Below, piece after piece: positions 29,324 to 40,620 of a stretch of 64,000 nucleotides of DNA; positions within the stretch are counted from its first letter, which is position 1; each line of letters starts with the position of its first letter. A program made the translations under genes and the position numbers. The stretch is from the NCBI RefSeq assembly GCF_036347135.1, contig NZ_CP108938.1, positions 3,720,001 through 3,784,000 on the forward strand. The letters are read 5' to 3'. Source of the stretch: Streptomyces sp. NBC_00775 (GTDB lineage Bacteria > Actinomycetota > Actinomycetes > Streptomycetales > Streptomycetaceae). Below the pieces are notes generated by a model that ran no database searches, was not told the DNA's origin, and saw only the letters and a program-made list of their open reading frames with translations.

Positions 29324-31120
29324 TCAGCTCTTGAGGAAGACCCGGGTCGGGTCGGTGTAGCTCGTCACCGTGGAGTAGCGCAGGCCGCCCACGTTGGTGC
29401 CGGCGATCTGGAACACCTTGGTGTAGTAGATCGGCGACGCCGGGTTGACCTTCTCGCTGATGTACTGGTTGAGCGCGGTCCAGGCCTTGGTGGCCTCGGC
29501 GGTGTCCGTGATCTTCTGGATGCGGACGATCTCCGAGTTCACGTGGTCGTCGTTGATGTGCGAGTAGTTCGACGCGCCGTCCTGGATCTGCGTGCCGTCG
29601 TACAGCGGCGGGAAGACGGTGGAGGCGGAGGACCAGTCCTGGCCCCAGCCGGTCATGTAGATGTCGAAGCCGTTGTCGACCTTGCCGATCTGCTCGTACC
29701 AGGTGGCGGCGTCGACTTCCTTCTTCTGGACGTCGAGACCGATCTTGCCGAGAGCGTTCTCGACGAGCACGGCCTGCTGCTGGCGGACCGGGATGTTGGC
29801 GTAGGCGTAGACGATCTTCTTGCCCTTGGCGCCGGCTTCCTCGATCAGCTTCTTGGCCTTGGCGATGTCACCGTTGGGGTGCTTGGCCCGGTCGAAGGGA
29901 TCGAAGTCCTTCTGGTAGCCCGGAGTGGTGGGCGACATCAGGCTGTTGGCGACCTCACCGCCGTACGCGCCACCGTCTGCCTTGTACACCGCGGTGGACG
30001 GCATGGCGTAGGTGATCGCGTCGCGGATCTTCTTGTCCTTGATGCGGTCCATGTTGAAGTTCATCTGCCACACGTACGGGGCGTAGCCCTGGATCGTGCG
30101 CTTCATCGCCGCCGAGTCGGAGACCACCTTCTGCACCTGGGTGGTGGCGACCTGACCGGTCATCATGATGGCGTTCTTGGCGTCACCTCGGTCGGCGAGG
30201 ATCGTCTTGGTCTGGTCCTCGTCGTCGTGGTTGATGTCGATGTTGAAGCCGTCGACGTACTGGTGACGCATGGCGTCCGTCTTCGCGTCCCAGTTGGTGT
30301 TCTTGACCAGCTTGACGCTCTTGCCGGCCTTGAACTCCGAGATCTTGTACGGGCCGACGGCGACGGGCTTGGTGTCGTACTTGGCCTTGGTGTCCGTCTT
30401 CTCGGGGACGACGGAGTAGCCGGCCATGGCCAGCGCCTGCGGCAGGTCGGGCTGGGCGGCCGAGAAGTGGAAGACGACGGTCTTGTCGTCCGGGGTCGCG
30501 AGGACGGTGTCCGGCAGGTGCTTGCCCTTGAACGGACCCGCGTACGCCTTGCGGTACGTGGTGCCGGCACCGGACAGCCACTGCTGGATGTAGGACGGAC
30601 CGTCGGTGATGAACGGGTCGTAGAGCCGCTCGAAGGTGTGCCGGATGTCGTTCGCGTCGATCACATGACCGGTCTCGTCCTTCACGCCGTCCTTCAGCGT
30701 GTACGTCCACGTCTTGCCGCCGTCCGACATCTTGCCGGCGTCGGTCGCGAGGTCACCGATCACGGTGAGGCCGCCCTTGGCGTCCTCCTTGTACGTGGTC
30801 AGGCCGCGGAAGATGAGCTTGGAGAGCAGGCCGGCGTCACTGACGTAGATCTGGCCCGGGTCGAGGTGCGAGAAGTCGTCCTCCTCGTACACCTGTACCG
30901 TGCCGCCGGGCTTGGCGCCCGTGACCTCTTCGGCAGGCCCCGTCGAGTCCGCCGCGGTGCCGATCTTGACCGCCGCGGACTGGGCCGCGGCCTCCTTCTT
31001 GTCCTTGCTCTTGTTCGTGGTGTTGCCGTTGTCACTGCTGCTGCAGCCTGCCAGCGCGAGGGCGCCGGCCGCGACCGCGACGACGGCGGTCCGCGCTCTG
31101 CGGGAACTGAGGATGCTCAT
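29324..31120 (-). CDS. bldKB: Oligopeptide-binding lipoprotein, probable BldKB, 598 aa
   Basis: SBP_bac_5 family binding protein with a Sec lipoprotein signal: SSRRARTAVVAVAAGALALAGC, lipobox LAGC with Cys at about 26. The mature protein starts with a polar linker (SSSDNGNTTNKSKDKKE). Core segments include LDPGQIYVSDAGLL, KTWTYTLKDGVK and RHTFERLYDPF. In S. coelicolor BldKB binds the extracellular signal needed for aerial growth; length and gene order (second of five) agree. The ligand is not deducible from sequence. ATG 31120. Confidence 0.82.
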   Translation of the reverse strand: MSILSSRRARTAVVAVAAGALALAGCSSSDNGNTTNKSKDKKEAAAQSAAVKIGTAADSTGPAEEVTGAKPGGTVQVYEEDDFSHLDPGQIYVSDAGLLSKLIFRGLTTYKEDAKGGLTVIGDLATDAGKMSDGGKTWTYTLKDGVKDETGHVIDANDIRHTFERLYDPFITDGPSYIQQWLSGAGTTYRKAYAGPFKGKHLPDTVLATPDDKTVVFHFSAAQPDLPQALAMAGYSVVPEKTDTKAKYDTKPVAVGPYKISEFKAGKSVKLVKNTNWDAKTDAMRHQYVDGFNIDINHDDEDQTKTILADRGDAKNAIMMTGQVATTQVQKVVSDSAAMKRTIQGYAPYVWQMNFNMDRIKDKKIRDAITYAMPSTAVYKADGGAYGGEVANSLMSPTTPGYQKDFDPFDRAKHPNGDIAKAKKLIEEAGAKGKKIVYAYANIPVRQQQAVLVENALGKIGLDVQKKEVDAATWYEQIGKVDNGFDIYMTGWGQDWSSASTVFPPLYDGTQIQDGASNYSHINDDHVNSEIVRIQKITDTAEATKAWTALNQYISEKVNPASPIYYTKVFQIAGTNVGGLRYSTVTSYTDPTRVFLKS

Positions 31121-31234
31121 GGAGTCGAGTCCACCTGCCTGTGAGTTGTGATCAGTGATCCACTGGTGCTGCTTGGCAGTGCACGGCCGGTCGTCGCCGG
31201 CTCCCGGGTGGCAGCGGCACCCCCGTACTCGGAG

Positions 31235-32263
31235 TCAGCGGCCCGTCTTGGGATCGAAGGCGTCCCGGACCGAGTCACCGAGGAGGTTGAACGCCACGAC
31301 GAAGACGACCATGGCGACACCCGGGAAGAACATGTAGACCGGGTCCTGTTCGTAGATGTCCGACCCGATGGCGAACATCCGGCCCCAGTCGGGGGTCGGT
31401 TCGGAGTAGCCGACACCGACGAAGGAGAGAAAGGCCACCGAGAGAATGGTGTTGGGCAGCATGTACGTGCCCTGCACCAGGATCGGTGTGACGAGGTTGG
31501 GCAGCAGCTCCTTGCGGATGATCCGCCACGGCGAGGCGCCCGCGACCTTCGCGGCCTCCACGAACTCCCGCTCGCGCAGCGAGAGCGTGACCGCCCGGAT
31601 CAGCCGGGCGAGGCCCATCCAGCCGAGGAACCACAGGACTCCGATGATCGCGAGCGCGTGGATGTAGGTGGGCGTCTCCTCGTCAGGAGCGACGAACGCC
31701 ACGGTGATCACCGGCATCGCCGCGATCATGAACAGCTGCTGCGGGAAGGCGAGCAGGAAGTCCGTGAGCCGGCCGAGCCAGTAGTCGACCTTGCCGCCGA
31801 AGTAGCCGCCGACCAGACCGATCAGCACCCCCATGAAGACCATCGCGATCGTCGCCGCGAGCGCCGTGTACAGCGAGGTGCGCATGCCGTACAGGAGCTG
31901 CATGAACACATCGCGCCCCAGGGTGGGTTCGATCCCGAACCAGTACTCCGAGGTGATGCCGCCGTTGGGACCCGACGGCATGTTGAAGTCGTTCAGGAGC
32001 AGCGGGTTGTCCTGCCCGTAGAGCGTGTACGGGTTCTTGCCGTACAGCTTCGAGATCAGCGGAGCGAGGGCGGCGATCAGGAAGAAGAAGATCACGATGT
32101 ACGCGGAGACGACACCGCTGCGGTCGCGCTTGAACCGGCGCCACATCAGCTGGCCGGGCGATCGGCCCTCCAGCAGCTCCGGCTCGGCGGAACGCTTCTG
32201 CTTCGTCTGCTCGTCGACCTCGGTGGAGGCTGCCGCGCCCTCGATCTCGATCGGACTCGTCAT
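31235..32263 (-). CDS. bldKA: Oligopeptide ABC transporter permease, OppC type, probable BldKA, 342 aa
   Basis: First gene of the minus-strand operon. A polar cytoplasmic tail with SPGQLMWRRFKRDRSG precedes helix 1 ([18 protein letters not shown]). The EAA loop is EAAKVAGASPWRIIRKELLP. The unusual placement of a permease gene before the SBP gene is the same as in bldK and in the plus-strand operon at 9215. ATG 32263 has a weak AATGGACGAACC leader, so expression may depend on the long upstream region. Confidence 0.83.
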   Translation of the reverse strand: MTSPIEIEGAAASTEVDEQTKQKRSAEPELLEGRSPGQLMWRRFKRDRSGVVSAYIVIFFFLIAALAPLISKLYGKNPYTLYGQDNPLLLNDFNMPSGPNGGITSEYWFGIEPTLGRDVFMQLLYGMRTSLYTALAATIAMVFMGVLIGLVGGYFGGKVDYWLGRLTDFLLAFPQQLFMIAAMPVITVAFVAPDEETPTYIHALAIIGVLWFLGWMGLARLIRAVTLSLREREFVEAAKVAGASPWRIIRKELLPNLVTPILVQGTYMLPNTILSVAFLSFVGVGYSEPTPDWGRMFAIGSDIYEQDPVYMFFPGVAMVVFVVAFNLLGDSVRDAFDPKTGR

Positions 32264-32764
32264 GGTTCGTCCATTTCATGGGTACGCCGATTCCGCGGTC
32301 GCCACAGGGTGTGGGCGGCCACGTTCGGACCATGCGGATCAGGAGAGACGTATGCCTAGCGGTCGCTGTGCGCCAGGGCGCGGCGTGCGACAACTCGCAG
32401 GTGAACACGCGTAGTTGGCATCTGGTGCCTCCTCATGACTCAACCGGTGCACGGACAGGAGGGGCCTCTGATTGACCTCCGACACCCCTGACGGAGGGTC
32501 AAACACCCCACTGTGCTCGTGAGTCGGCGCTGTCCCCACAGCGCATGACCCATTGACCCGAGCGTTACGCGGCTAACTATCTGACATGAGCCAGATACCG
32601 ACCACTGCCTTTAGGTCTCGGTTCCATCACAGCTCACGCGTACATCTTCCAAAATCTGGACAAAATGATCTGAGGGAGAAGCCCGCGAAACGGACGTGTT
32701 ACATGCGTATCGGGCGGGAGGTTCCGCATTTCGGACACGAGGTGCGGGAAAACGGGTTGAAAAA
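32264..32764. promoter_or_regulatory. Long upstream region of the bldK-type operon
   Basis: About 500 bases without a supported gene between the operon start and the typA terminator. The part from about 32560 to 32760 is markedly more AT-rich than its surroundings. It must contain the operon promoter. I could not fix hexamers confidently. Confidence 0.5.
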
Positions 32765-32800
32765 AGCCCGGGTGCCCCCATCAATGGGGGCACCCGGGCT
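32765..32800 (-). terminator. Factor-independent terminator of typA
   Basis: Perfect 15-bp stem AGCCCGGGTGCCCCC (32765-32779) with complement (32786-32800), loop ATCAAT, followed on the minus strand by a run of Ts (As at 32760-32765 on the plus strand). It lies 37 bases beyond the typA stop and is the best terminator in the window. Confidence 0.9.
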
Positions 32801-32836
32801 CAGTCGGCCGATTGCTCAGCCGGACTGCACAGTCGA

Positions 32837-34744
<1,908 letters not shown>

Positions 34745-34831
34745 ATTGAGGCGCTTCTCCCGGAGTGAGTGGACGGCCTCCGCAGCGCGGGGCCTGCCGG
34801 GCTACTACACGCCACGGCCTTACCCCATGGT

Positions 34832-34869
34832 ACGTGGCCCTGACGGAGGCGGCCTCCGCAGGGCCACGT
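34832..34869 (-). terminator. Terminator of the orphan SBP gene
   Basis: Stem of ACGTGGCCCTG (34832-34842) with complement (34859-34869), continued after a one-base bulge by CGGAGG/CCTCCG (34844-34849, 34853-34858). It starts 15 bases after the stop at 34884 on the minus strand. Confidence 0.75.
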
Positions 34870-34883
34870 GGGCCACGGTCCGG

Positions 34884-37127
34884 CTAGCCCTGGGAGGGGC
34901 TCGCCGAAGGGTTCGCGCCCTTCTTCAGGAAGCCCATGTCCTCGTAGATCGGGGTCTGGAAACCGAAGGCGCCGGTGTTGGCGAGGTTGGTGCGGGCGGC
35001 GGTGAGCTGGGGGCGCTGGTAGAGCGGAATCGAGCCGGCGGCGGCCCAGATCCGGGCGTCGGCCTTGCGGACGAGGGCGCGCTCCTCGTCCTCGTCGAGC
35101 GTGGAAATGGCCTGGTCGAAGAGCTGGTCGACCTGGTCGGTGCCGACGCGGGTGTAGTTCTGCTCGACGCTCAGGGAGCCGTCGGCGGCCGGCACCGGCT
35201 TGGCGAAGATCGGGCGGGCGTCGGTGGCCGGGAAGGCGGAGGCGGGCCACGAGTACAGCGCCAGGTCGTACTGGCCCGAGGCGATGTGGTCCTTGAAGTA
35301 GCTGTCGTCCGAGACCTTGTTCAGTTCCGTACGGATGCCGATGCGCTGGAGCATCTGCGCGATGCGGTCGGCGACGGCGCGCAGGGGCTCCGAGCCGGTG
35401 CCGGAGGGCACGACGAAGCGGAGCGTCAGCGGCTTGCCGTCCTTGGCGAGCGCATTGGCCGCGGCGCCCGCCGGGGCGGCCGTGCCCTGGGGCGCGTACG
35501 CCCCCTGTGCCCCGCCCTGGCGGGAGTACTGCTTCCCGTCGAGGTGCTTGCCGGCCTGCTCGTCCGCGTGCTGCCCGGAGTGCTTGTTCTTGTGCTGCCC
35601 GGTGTGGTCCTTGGGGTCCTTCTTCTTCTCCCGGTCGGCCTCGCCGGGCTTGTTGTCCTCGCCGACGATGTACCGCCCGTCGTCGCCGGAACCGTCCCCG
35701 GAGTCCGCCTTGCCGCCCGGGGAGCCGGCCCCCTTGCCCTGGGACCCGGCCGCCTTGTCCGGCTTCTGCTCCGTGACCGGCCCGCCGGGCACCCACCCGG
35801 CGTCGGTGAGCAGCGCCTGGGCCGCGGCGGTGTCCTGGCCGCCGAGGGCGCCGCTGTTGTCGGCGTACGCCTGCTGGCCGGAGAGGGCGAGGTGGCTGCC
35901 GACCGGCACGGCGGGCAGGCCCAGCGGCTTGAGGACCACCTGGGCGAGCTCCTGGCGGTCGAGGGCGCGGGCCACGGCGCGGCGGACGCGTTCGTCGGCG
36001 AGCGGGCCCCCGGAGCCGTTGAGGGCGAGCTGGGTGTAGATGGGTTCGAGGGACTTGCGGACCACGAAACCGCTCAGGGCCGACTGCTGGCCCGCGTACT
36101 TCGCGATCGCCTTGCGCCGCTTCTTGCGGGCCTGGGTCTCCTCGCCGGCGGCGTCATCGTCGGAGCCGTACGCGCGGGCCCAGGAGCGCAGCGCCTTTGC
36201 GGGTGTGATCGTGGCGCCGGGGCCCTGGAGGGGGGTGCTGCCCTTGTCCTGGCCGGCGAGCGTGATCCGCTCGGCCTCGGAGGGGGCGATCTCGGCCAGG
36301 TCCAGTTTGCCGGCGGCGAGCGCGGTGGCCCGCTCGGCGCGGGGGACGGCGACCAGATCGATCTCGGCGAGCTTGGTGGGGCGGCCCCACCAGCGCGGGT
36401 TGCGGGTGAGGCGGACCTCGCCGTCCTTGCGGTTCACGTTCTTCAGCGCGAAGGGTCCCGCGGTGACCTTCAGTTTCCTTCTCGCCCCGTCGTTGAAGGT
36501 GTCCGGGGTGCCCATGACGTCCTTCGGGTACAGCGGCGAGAACAGCGACTTCCAGTCGGCGTAGGGCCGGCTGAAGGTGACGCGGACCTCCAGGTTGTTC
36601 TTCCCGCGCTCGATCTTCTCGATGCGGTCGTAGCCGGCGTTGCGGGCCGTCCAGTAGGCGGTGTCCTTGCCGGACAGGGCGCGCCACTGGGCGGCGAAGT
36701 CGGCGGCGCCGATCTCGCGGCCGTCGCTCCAGACCGCCTGCTGGTTGAGCTTGTACAGCACGACCTGCTTGGGCTCGGTCTCGACGACCTTCGCGGACTC
36801 CAGGTAGTCGGGGTTGATCTGCGGGCGCCCGTTCCGGTCGAGCCGGTACATCGAGGGCAGTACGGCGCCGACGACCCGCGAGGTCGCGGAGTCGGCGTCG
36901 GCCTGGAATGTGTTCAGGGTCTCCGGTACGGCGTCCACGGCCCAGTGCAGGGTGCCGCCGTCGGCGACCAGGTCGCGGGAGGCGGGCGCGATGTCCTGCC
37001 CGGCGACGGGCTTGCCCGCCGCGTCCTCCGAACTGCACGCGGTGAGGGCGGGTACCGCGAGCGCGCCAGCGGTGAGGAACGCGACCGAGCGCATCACCGC
37101 GCGCAGTCCGACGCCGTCGTGGGACAT
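34884..37127 (-). CDS. Orphan peptide-type substrate-binding lipoprotein with charged insert, 747 aa
   Basis: SBP_bac_5 family protein with a lipoprotein signal (lipobox ALTAC, Cys31). No transporter gene is adjacent, so it must share a permease or have another job; LpqW of mycobacteria is an SBP-fold lipoprotein acting in envelope glycolipid synthesis and is a possible comparison. Residues about 452-562 form a hydrophilic Gly/Lys/Asp/His-rich insert in the second lobe. A smaller charged insert lies near 321-340 (DDDAAGEETQARKKRRK). Core motifs such as QAVWSDGREIGAADFAAQW are intact. ATG 37127 is chosen over GTG 37130 for spacing from GGAGG. Confidence 0.82.
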   Translation of the reverse strand: MSHDGVGLRAVMRSVAFLTAGALAVPALTACSSEDAAGKPVAGQDIAPASRDLVADGGTLHWAVDAVPETLNTFQADADSATSRVVGAVLPSMYRLDRNGRPQINPDYLESAKVVETEPKQVVLYKLNQQAVWSDGREIGAADFAAQWRALSGKDTAYWTARNAGYDRIEKIERGKNNLEVRVTFSRPYADWKSLFSPLYPKDVMGTPDTFNDGARRKLKVTAGPFALKNVNRKDGEVRLTRNPRWWGRPTKLAEIDLVAVPRAERATALAAGKLDLAEIAPSEAERITLAGQDKGSTPLQGPGATITPAKALRSWARAYGSDDDAAGEETQARKKRRKAIAKYAGQQSALSGFVVRKSLEPIYTQLALNGSGGPLADERVRRAVARALDRQELAQVVLKPLGLPAVPVGSHLALSGQQAYADNSGALGGQDTAAAQALLTDAGWVPGGPVTEQKPDKAAGSQGKGAGSPGGKADSGDGSGDDGRYIVGEDNKPGEADREKKKDPKDHTGQHKNKHSGQHADEQAGKHLDGKQYSRQGGAQGAYAPQGTAAPAGAAANALAKDGKPLTLRFVVPSGTGSEPLRAVADRIAQMLQRIGIRTELNKVSDDSYFKDHIASGQYDLALYSWPASAFPATDARPIFAKPVPAADGSLSVEQNYTRVGTDQVDQLFDQAISTLDEDEERALVRKADARIWAAAGSIPLYQRPQLTAARTNLANTGAFGFQTPIYEDMGFLKKGANPSASPSQG

Positions 37128-37522
37128 CACTGCAACCTCCGGGACGAGCCGCTCCGCGGGTGAACAGGGGTTCTGATCACATTTGGCGGTATATTTGCGG
37201 ATATATGGAGCTGATCAGATCTACGGACCCACTGAAGAGGAAAGGGTTCGCCTGTCAGTGGCGACACGCGAGGAGTGAGGGCAAGCCCACCCGTGCGGCG
37301 CAACGCCGGCCGACTCGGCTCGGCCCGTCCGACGTGTAAGGACGAGGCCGTTCAGGCCGAAGCAGGGGCCTGGGGGCGCAATCCCAGGGAGCCGGCGCCC
37401 CCAGCGCACGCCCGCCAATTGGTGCACGTCCCTTCACACCGGCAGGTGTGACGCGCAACACTCGCAGGCGCATGAACGTTGCCACCCAGGGGCCCGACGG
37501 CCCGCGGAAGTGAGGTCACGTC
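37128..37522. promoter_or_regulatory. 395-base divergent region between the orphan SBP and the sdh operon
   Basis: No gene seen. The SBP-proximal part is AT-rich (about 37170-37215). A perfect inverted repeat TCACACC-GGCA-GGTGTGA lies at 37434-37451, about 70 bases before the plus-strand gene, and could be an operator for the sdh operon. Confidence 0.45.
37434..37451. promoter_or_regulatory. Inverted repeat upstream of the sdh operon
   Basis: Seven-bp perfect arms TCACACC (37434-37440) and GGTGTGA (37445-37451) around GGCA. Position fits an operator or small hairpin; no regulator can be named. Confidence 0.4.
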
Positions 37523-37813
37523 ATGTCCGTGCAAGACGACTTGATGTCAGTGCAGCGCTGCCTCGACGACCTGAACCGGTCAGTGGGCCGCCTGGAACAG
37601 GAGATCGGCAGCGGCGGGCTCGAGATGCGCCGCGTCCGTGCCGACGCCGACCATCTGCGCGAGAGCGTCGCGCTGCTGCGTGAGACGGCCCCCGGTGCCA
37701 CCTCGCCACAGCCCCCCGACCTCGTGCGCATCCCCGACACCCCGTACGACGACGCCTTGTGGACGGACTCGGACGACGAGGGTCTCGGCGCCCGCGACCG
37801 GCACGCCCCCTGA
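37523..37813 (+). CDS. Small coiled-coil protein ahead of the sdh genes, 96 aa
   Basis: Residues 1-55 have a heptad-like helix (LMSVQRCLDDLNRSVGRLEQ, DADHLRESVALL). The C-terminal 40 residues are acidic and probably unstructured (TPYDDALWTDSDDEG). Function is unknown. It ends 24 bases before the SdhC gene, so co-transcription is likely; a role in SDH assembly is only a guess. ATG 37523 has a GGAAG purine run at 37506-37510, 12 bases upstream. Confidence 0.7.
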   Translation: MSVQDDLMSVQRCLDDLNRSVGRLEQEIGSGGLEMRRVRADADHLRESVALLRETAPGATSPQPPDLVRIPDTPYDDALWTDSDDEGLGARDRHAP

Positions 37814-37837
37814 CCCGACCCCGACCGGAGCTCTCCC

Positions 37838-38659
37838 TTGGCCACTGGTACGGAACCCCATCTGAACAGCGGCGGTGTACACACCGGTACGCGCGCCGCG
37901 ATCGCCGCCCAGCATCTGCGGACCGACCGGTGGTGGCTGGCCCCCGCCGCCACCGCCGCCGGTCTGCTGGCGTTCGTCATCTACTCGACGTGGCGGGCGT
38001 TCGCCGACGCGCACTACTACGCCGCGCCGTACGTCTCGCCGTTCTACTCGCCCTGCCTGGCGGAGCGGTGCGGGACGATGCACGCCGGCCCCAACGCCGA
38101 CCTCTTCGGCAGCTGGTGGGCCATCTCCCCGGCGGTCATCATCCTGATCTTCCCGCTCGGCTTCCGCCTGACCTGCTACTACTACCGCAAGGCCTACTAC
38201 CGCGGCTTCTGGATGTCGCCCCCGGCCTGCGCGGTGCCGGAGCCGCACAAGAAGTACACCGGCGAGACCCGCTTCCCGCTGATCCTGCAGAACATCCACC
38301 GGTACTTCTTCTACGCGGCCATCGTCGTCGCGGGGATCCTCACGTACGACACGGTGCTCTCCTTCCGCGACGAGCACTACCGCTGGGGCCACATGGGCCT
38401 GGGCACCCTGGTGTTCCTGGTCAACATCACGCTGATCTGGGCGTACACCCTCTCCTGCCACTCCTGCCGGCACATCGTCGGCGGGAAGCTGAAGCACTTC
38501 TCCAAGCATCCGGTGCGCTACCGGATGTGGCAGTGGGTCGGGAAGCTGAACGCCCATCACATGCTGCTCGCCTGGGCGTCGTTGGTGAGTGTGGCACTCG
38601 CCGACTTCTACGTGTATCTGGTCGCGTCCGGCGCCTTCGACGATCCGCGCTTCTTCTAG
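37838..38659 (+). CDS. sdhC: Succinate dehydrogenase membrane subunit (Sdh1-type SdhC), 273 aa
   Basis: Membrane anchor with five hydrophobic segments (about 32-51, 92-113, 155-176, 186-206, 240-263). Length equals that of mycobacterial Sdh1 SdhC as I remember it. The motif CHSCRH (Cys207, His208, Cys210, His212) follows helix 4, a CLAERC pair (Cys73, Cys78) lies after helix 1. My memory is that mycobacterial Sdh1 carries a membrane-embedded Rieske-type Fe-S cluster; the Cys/His motif would be a natural ligand set, but that link is inference. Start is TTG 37838 with CGGAG seven bases upstream; no ATG is available nearby. Confidence 0.82.
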   Translation: MATGTEPHLNSGGVHTGTRAAIAAQHLRTDRWWLAPAATAAGLLAFVIYSTWRAFADAHYYAAPYVSPFYSPCLAERCGTMHAGPNADLFGSWWAISPAVIILIFPLGFRLTCYYYRKAYYRGFWMSPPACAVPEPHKKYTGETRFPLILQNIHRYFFYAAIVVAGILTYDTVLSFRDEHYRWGHMGLGTLVFLVNITLIWAYTLSCHSCRHIVGGKLKHFSKHPVRYRMWQWVGKLNAHHMLLAWASLVSVALADFYVYLVASGAFDDPRFF

Positions 38660-38676
38660 ATGAGTGGGGCCTTTTG

Positions 38677-40620
38677 ATGTCCGTGGTCGACCGGCAGGAG
38701 TGGGACGTCGTCGTGGTCGGTGCCGGGGGCGCCGGCCTGCGCGCCGCCATCGAGGCGCGCGAACGGGGCGCCCGTACGGCCGTGATCTGCAAGTCGCTGT
38801 TCGGCAAGGCGCACACGGTGATGGCGGAGGGCGGCATCGCGGCGGCGATGGCCAACGTCAACTCCCACGACAACTGGCAGGTCCACTTCCGCGACACCAT
38901 GCGCGGCGGGAAGTTCCTCAACCAGTGGCGGATGGCCGAGCTGCACGCCCAGGAAGCCCCCGACCGCGTATGGGAGCTGGAGACCTGGGGCGCCCTCTTT
39001 GACCGCACGAAGGACGGGCGGATCTCGCAGCGCAACTTCGGCGGACACGAGTATCCGCGGCTCGCGCACGTCGGCGACCGGACCGGGCTCGAACTGATCC
39101 GGACCCTCCAGCAGAAGATCGTGTCGCTCCAGCAGGAGGACATGAAGGAGACCGGTGACTACGAGAGCCGGCTCAAGGTGTTTCAGGAGTGCACCGTCAC
39201 CCGGGTCCTGAAGGACGGCAGCCGCGTCTCCGGGGTGTTCTGCTACGAGCGCGAGTCCGGCCGTTTCTTCACCCTCGAAGCGCCCTCCGTCGTGATCTCC
39301 ACGGGCGGTATCGGCAAGTCCTTCAAGGTGACGTCGAACTCGTGGGAGTACACGGGCGACGGGCACGCCCTCGCGCTGCTGGCCGGAGCTCCGCTGCTGA
39401 ACATGGAGTTCGTGCAGTTCCACCCGACGGGCATGGTCTGGCCGCCGTCGGTGAAGGGCATCCTCGTCACCGAGTCGGTGCGCGGCGACGGCGGAGTGCT
39501 CAGGAACTCCGACGGCAAGCGGTTCATGTTCGACTACATCCCGGACGTCTTCAAGGAGAAGTACGCCCAGTCCGAGGAGGAGGGCGACCGCTGGTACGAA
39601 GACCCGGACCACAACCGCCGCCCCCCTGAACTGCTGCCCCGCGACGAGGTGGCCAGGGCCATCAACTCCGAGGTGAAGGCGGGCCGCGGCTCCCCGCACG
39701 GCGGCGTCTTCCTGGACGTCTCCACCCGTATGCCGGCCGAGGTGATCCGGCGCCGGCTGCCGTCCATGTACCACCAGTTCAAGGAGCTGGCGGACGTCGA
39801 CATCACGGCGGAGGCCATGGAGGTCGGCCCCACCTGCCACTACGTCATGGGCGGTATCGCGGTCGAGTCGGACACGGCGGCGGCACGCGGCGTCCCCGGG
39901 CTCTTCGCGGCCGGCGAGGTCGCGGGCGGCATGCACGGCTCCAACCGGCTCGGCGGCAACTCCCTCTCCGACCTGCTGGTCTTCGGGCGGCGGGCGGGGC
40001 TGTACGCGGCGCAGTACGCGGCCGGGCTCGACGGGGCCCGCCCCGCCGTGGACGACATCCAGGTCGACACGGCCGCCGCGGAGGCGCTGCGGCCCTTCTC
40101 GGCCGAGGGACCCGAGCCGGGCCAGGAGGACGGGCGCCCGCCCGAGAACCCGTACACCCTCCACCAGGAACTCCAGCAGGCGATGAACGACCTGGTCGGC
40201 ATCATCCGCCGCGAGGCGGAGATGGAGCAGGCGCTGGAGAAGCTCGCGGACCTGCGGCTCCGGGCGCGCCGTGCGGGCGTGGAGGGCCACCGGCAGTTCA
40301 ACCCCGGCTGGCATCTCGCCCTCGACCTGCGGAACATGCTGCTGGTCAGCGAGTGCGTGGCGCGGGCAGCCCTGGAGCGTACGGAGTCCCGCGGCGGCCA
40401 CACCCGCGAGGACCATCCGGCGATGGAGCGGTCCTGGCGCCGGATCAACCTGCTGTGCCAACTGACCGACCCGACGGGCGGGTTGGCGGCCACCGACCCC
40501 GTGGCGGGCCAGATCGACCTCGTACGCGAGACCACCGAACCCATTCGCCCCGACCTGCTCGCCCTCTTCGAGAAGGAGGAGCTGGTCAAGTACCTCGCCG
40601 AAGAGGAGCTGTACGAGTGA
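38677..40620 (+). CDS. sdhA: Succinate dehydrogenase flavoprotein subunit, 647 aa
   Basis: FAD-binding Rossmann motif VVVVGAGGAGLRAA (11-24), the FAD-linked His46 in KAHTVMAEGG, the substrate-binding QFHPTGMVWPPS and the catalytic-side GSNRLGGNSLSDLLVFGRRAG are visible. It oxidises succinate to fumarate on the cytoplasmic face of the membrane. Length fits the Sdh1-type SdhA (about 646). ATG 38677 is preceded by GAGTGGGG. An apparent frame from 37759 running through SdhC is not coding. The stop overlaps the SdhB start as GTGA. Confidence 0.93.
   Translation: MSVVDRQEWDVVVVGAGGAGLRAAIEARERGARTAVICKSLFGKAHTVMAEGGIAAAMANVNSHDNWQVHFRDTMRGGKFLNQWRMAELHAQEAPDRVWELETWGALFDRTKDGRISQRNFGGHEYPRLAHVGDRTGLELIRTLQQKIVSLQQEDMKETGDYESRLKVFQECTVTRVLKDGSRVSGVFCYERESGRFFTLEAPSVVISTGGIGKSFKVTSNSWEYTGDGHALALLAGAPLLNMEFVQFHPTGMVWPPSVKGILVTESVRGDGGVLRNSDGKRFMFDYIPDVFKEKYAQSEEEGDRWYEDPDHNRRPPELLPRDEVARAINSEVKAGRGSPHGGVFLDVSTRMPAEVIRRRLPSMYHQFKELADVDITAEAMEVGPTCHYVMGGIAVESDTAAARGVPGLFAAGEVAGGMHGSNRLGGNSLSDLLVFGRRAGLYAAQYAAGLDGARPAVDDIQVDTAAAEALRPFSAEGPEPGQEDGRPPENPYTLHQELQQAMNDLVGIIRREAEMEQALEKLADLRLRARRAGVEGHRQFNPGWHLALDLRNMLLVSECVARAALERTESRGGHTREDHPAMERSWRRINLLCQLTDPTGGLAATDPVAGQIDLVRETTEPIRPDLLALFEKEELVKYLAEEELYE

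Noticed and set aside
27779..31144. Very long plus-strand frame antisense to the bldK operon.
   Set aside because: High-GC antisense shadow; its residues are the usual Arg/Val/Asp-rich reverse reading of genes with clear family motifs.
37759..40620. A 953-codon frame suggesting an SdhC-SdhA fusion.
   Set aside because: The part before 38677 is an arginine-rich out-of-frame reading of the SdhC gene.
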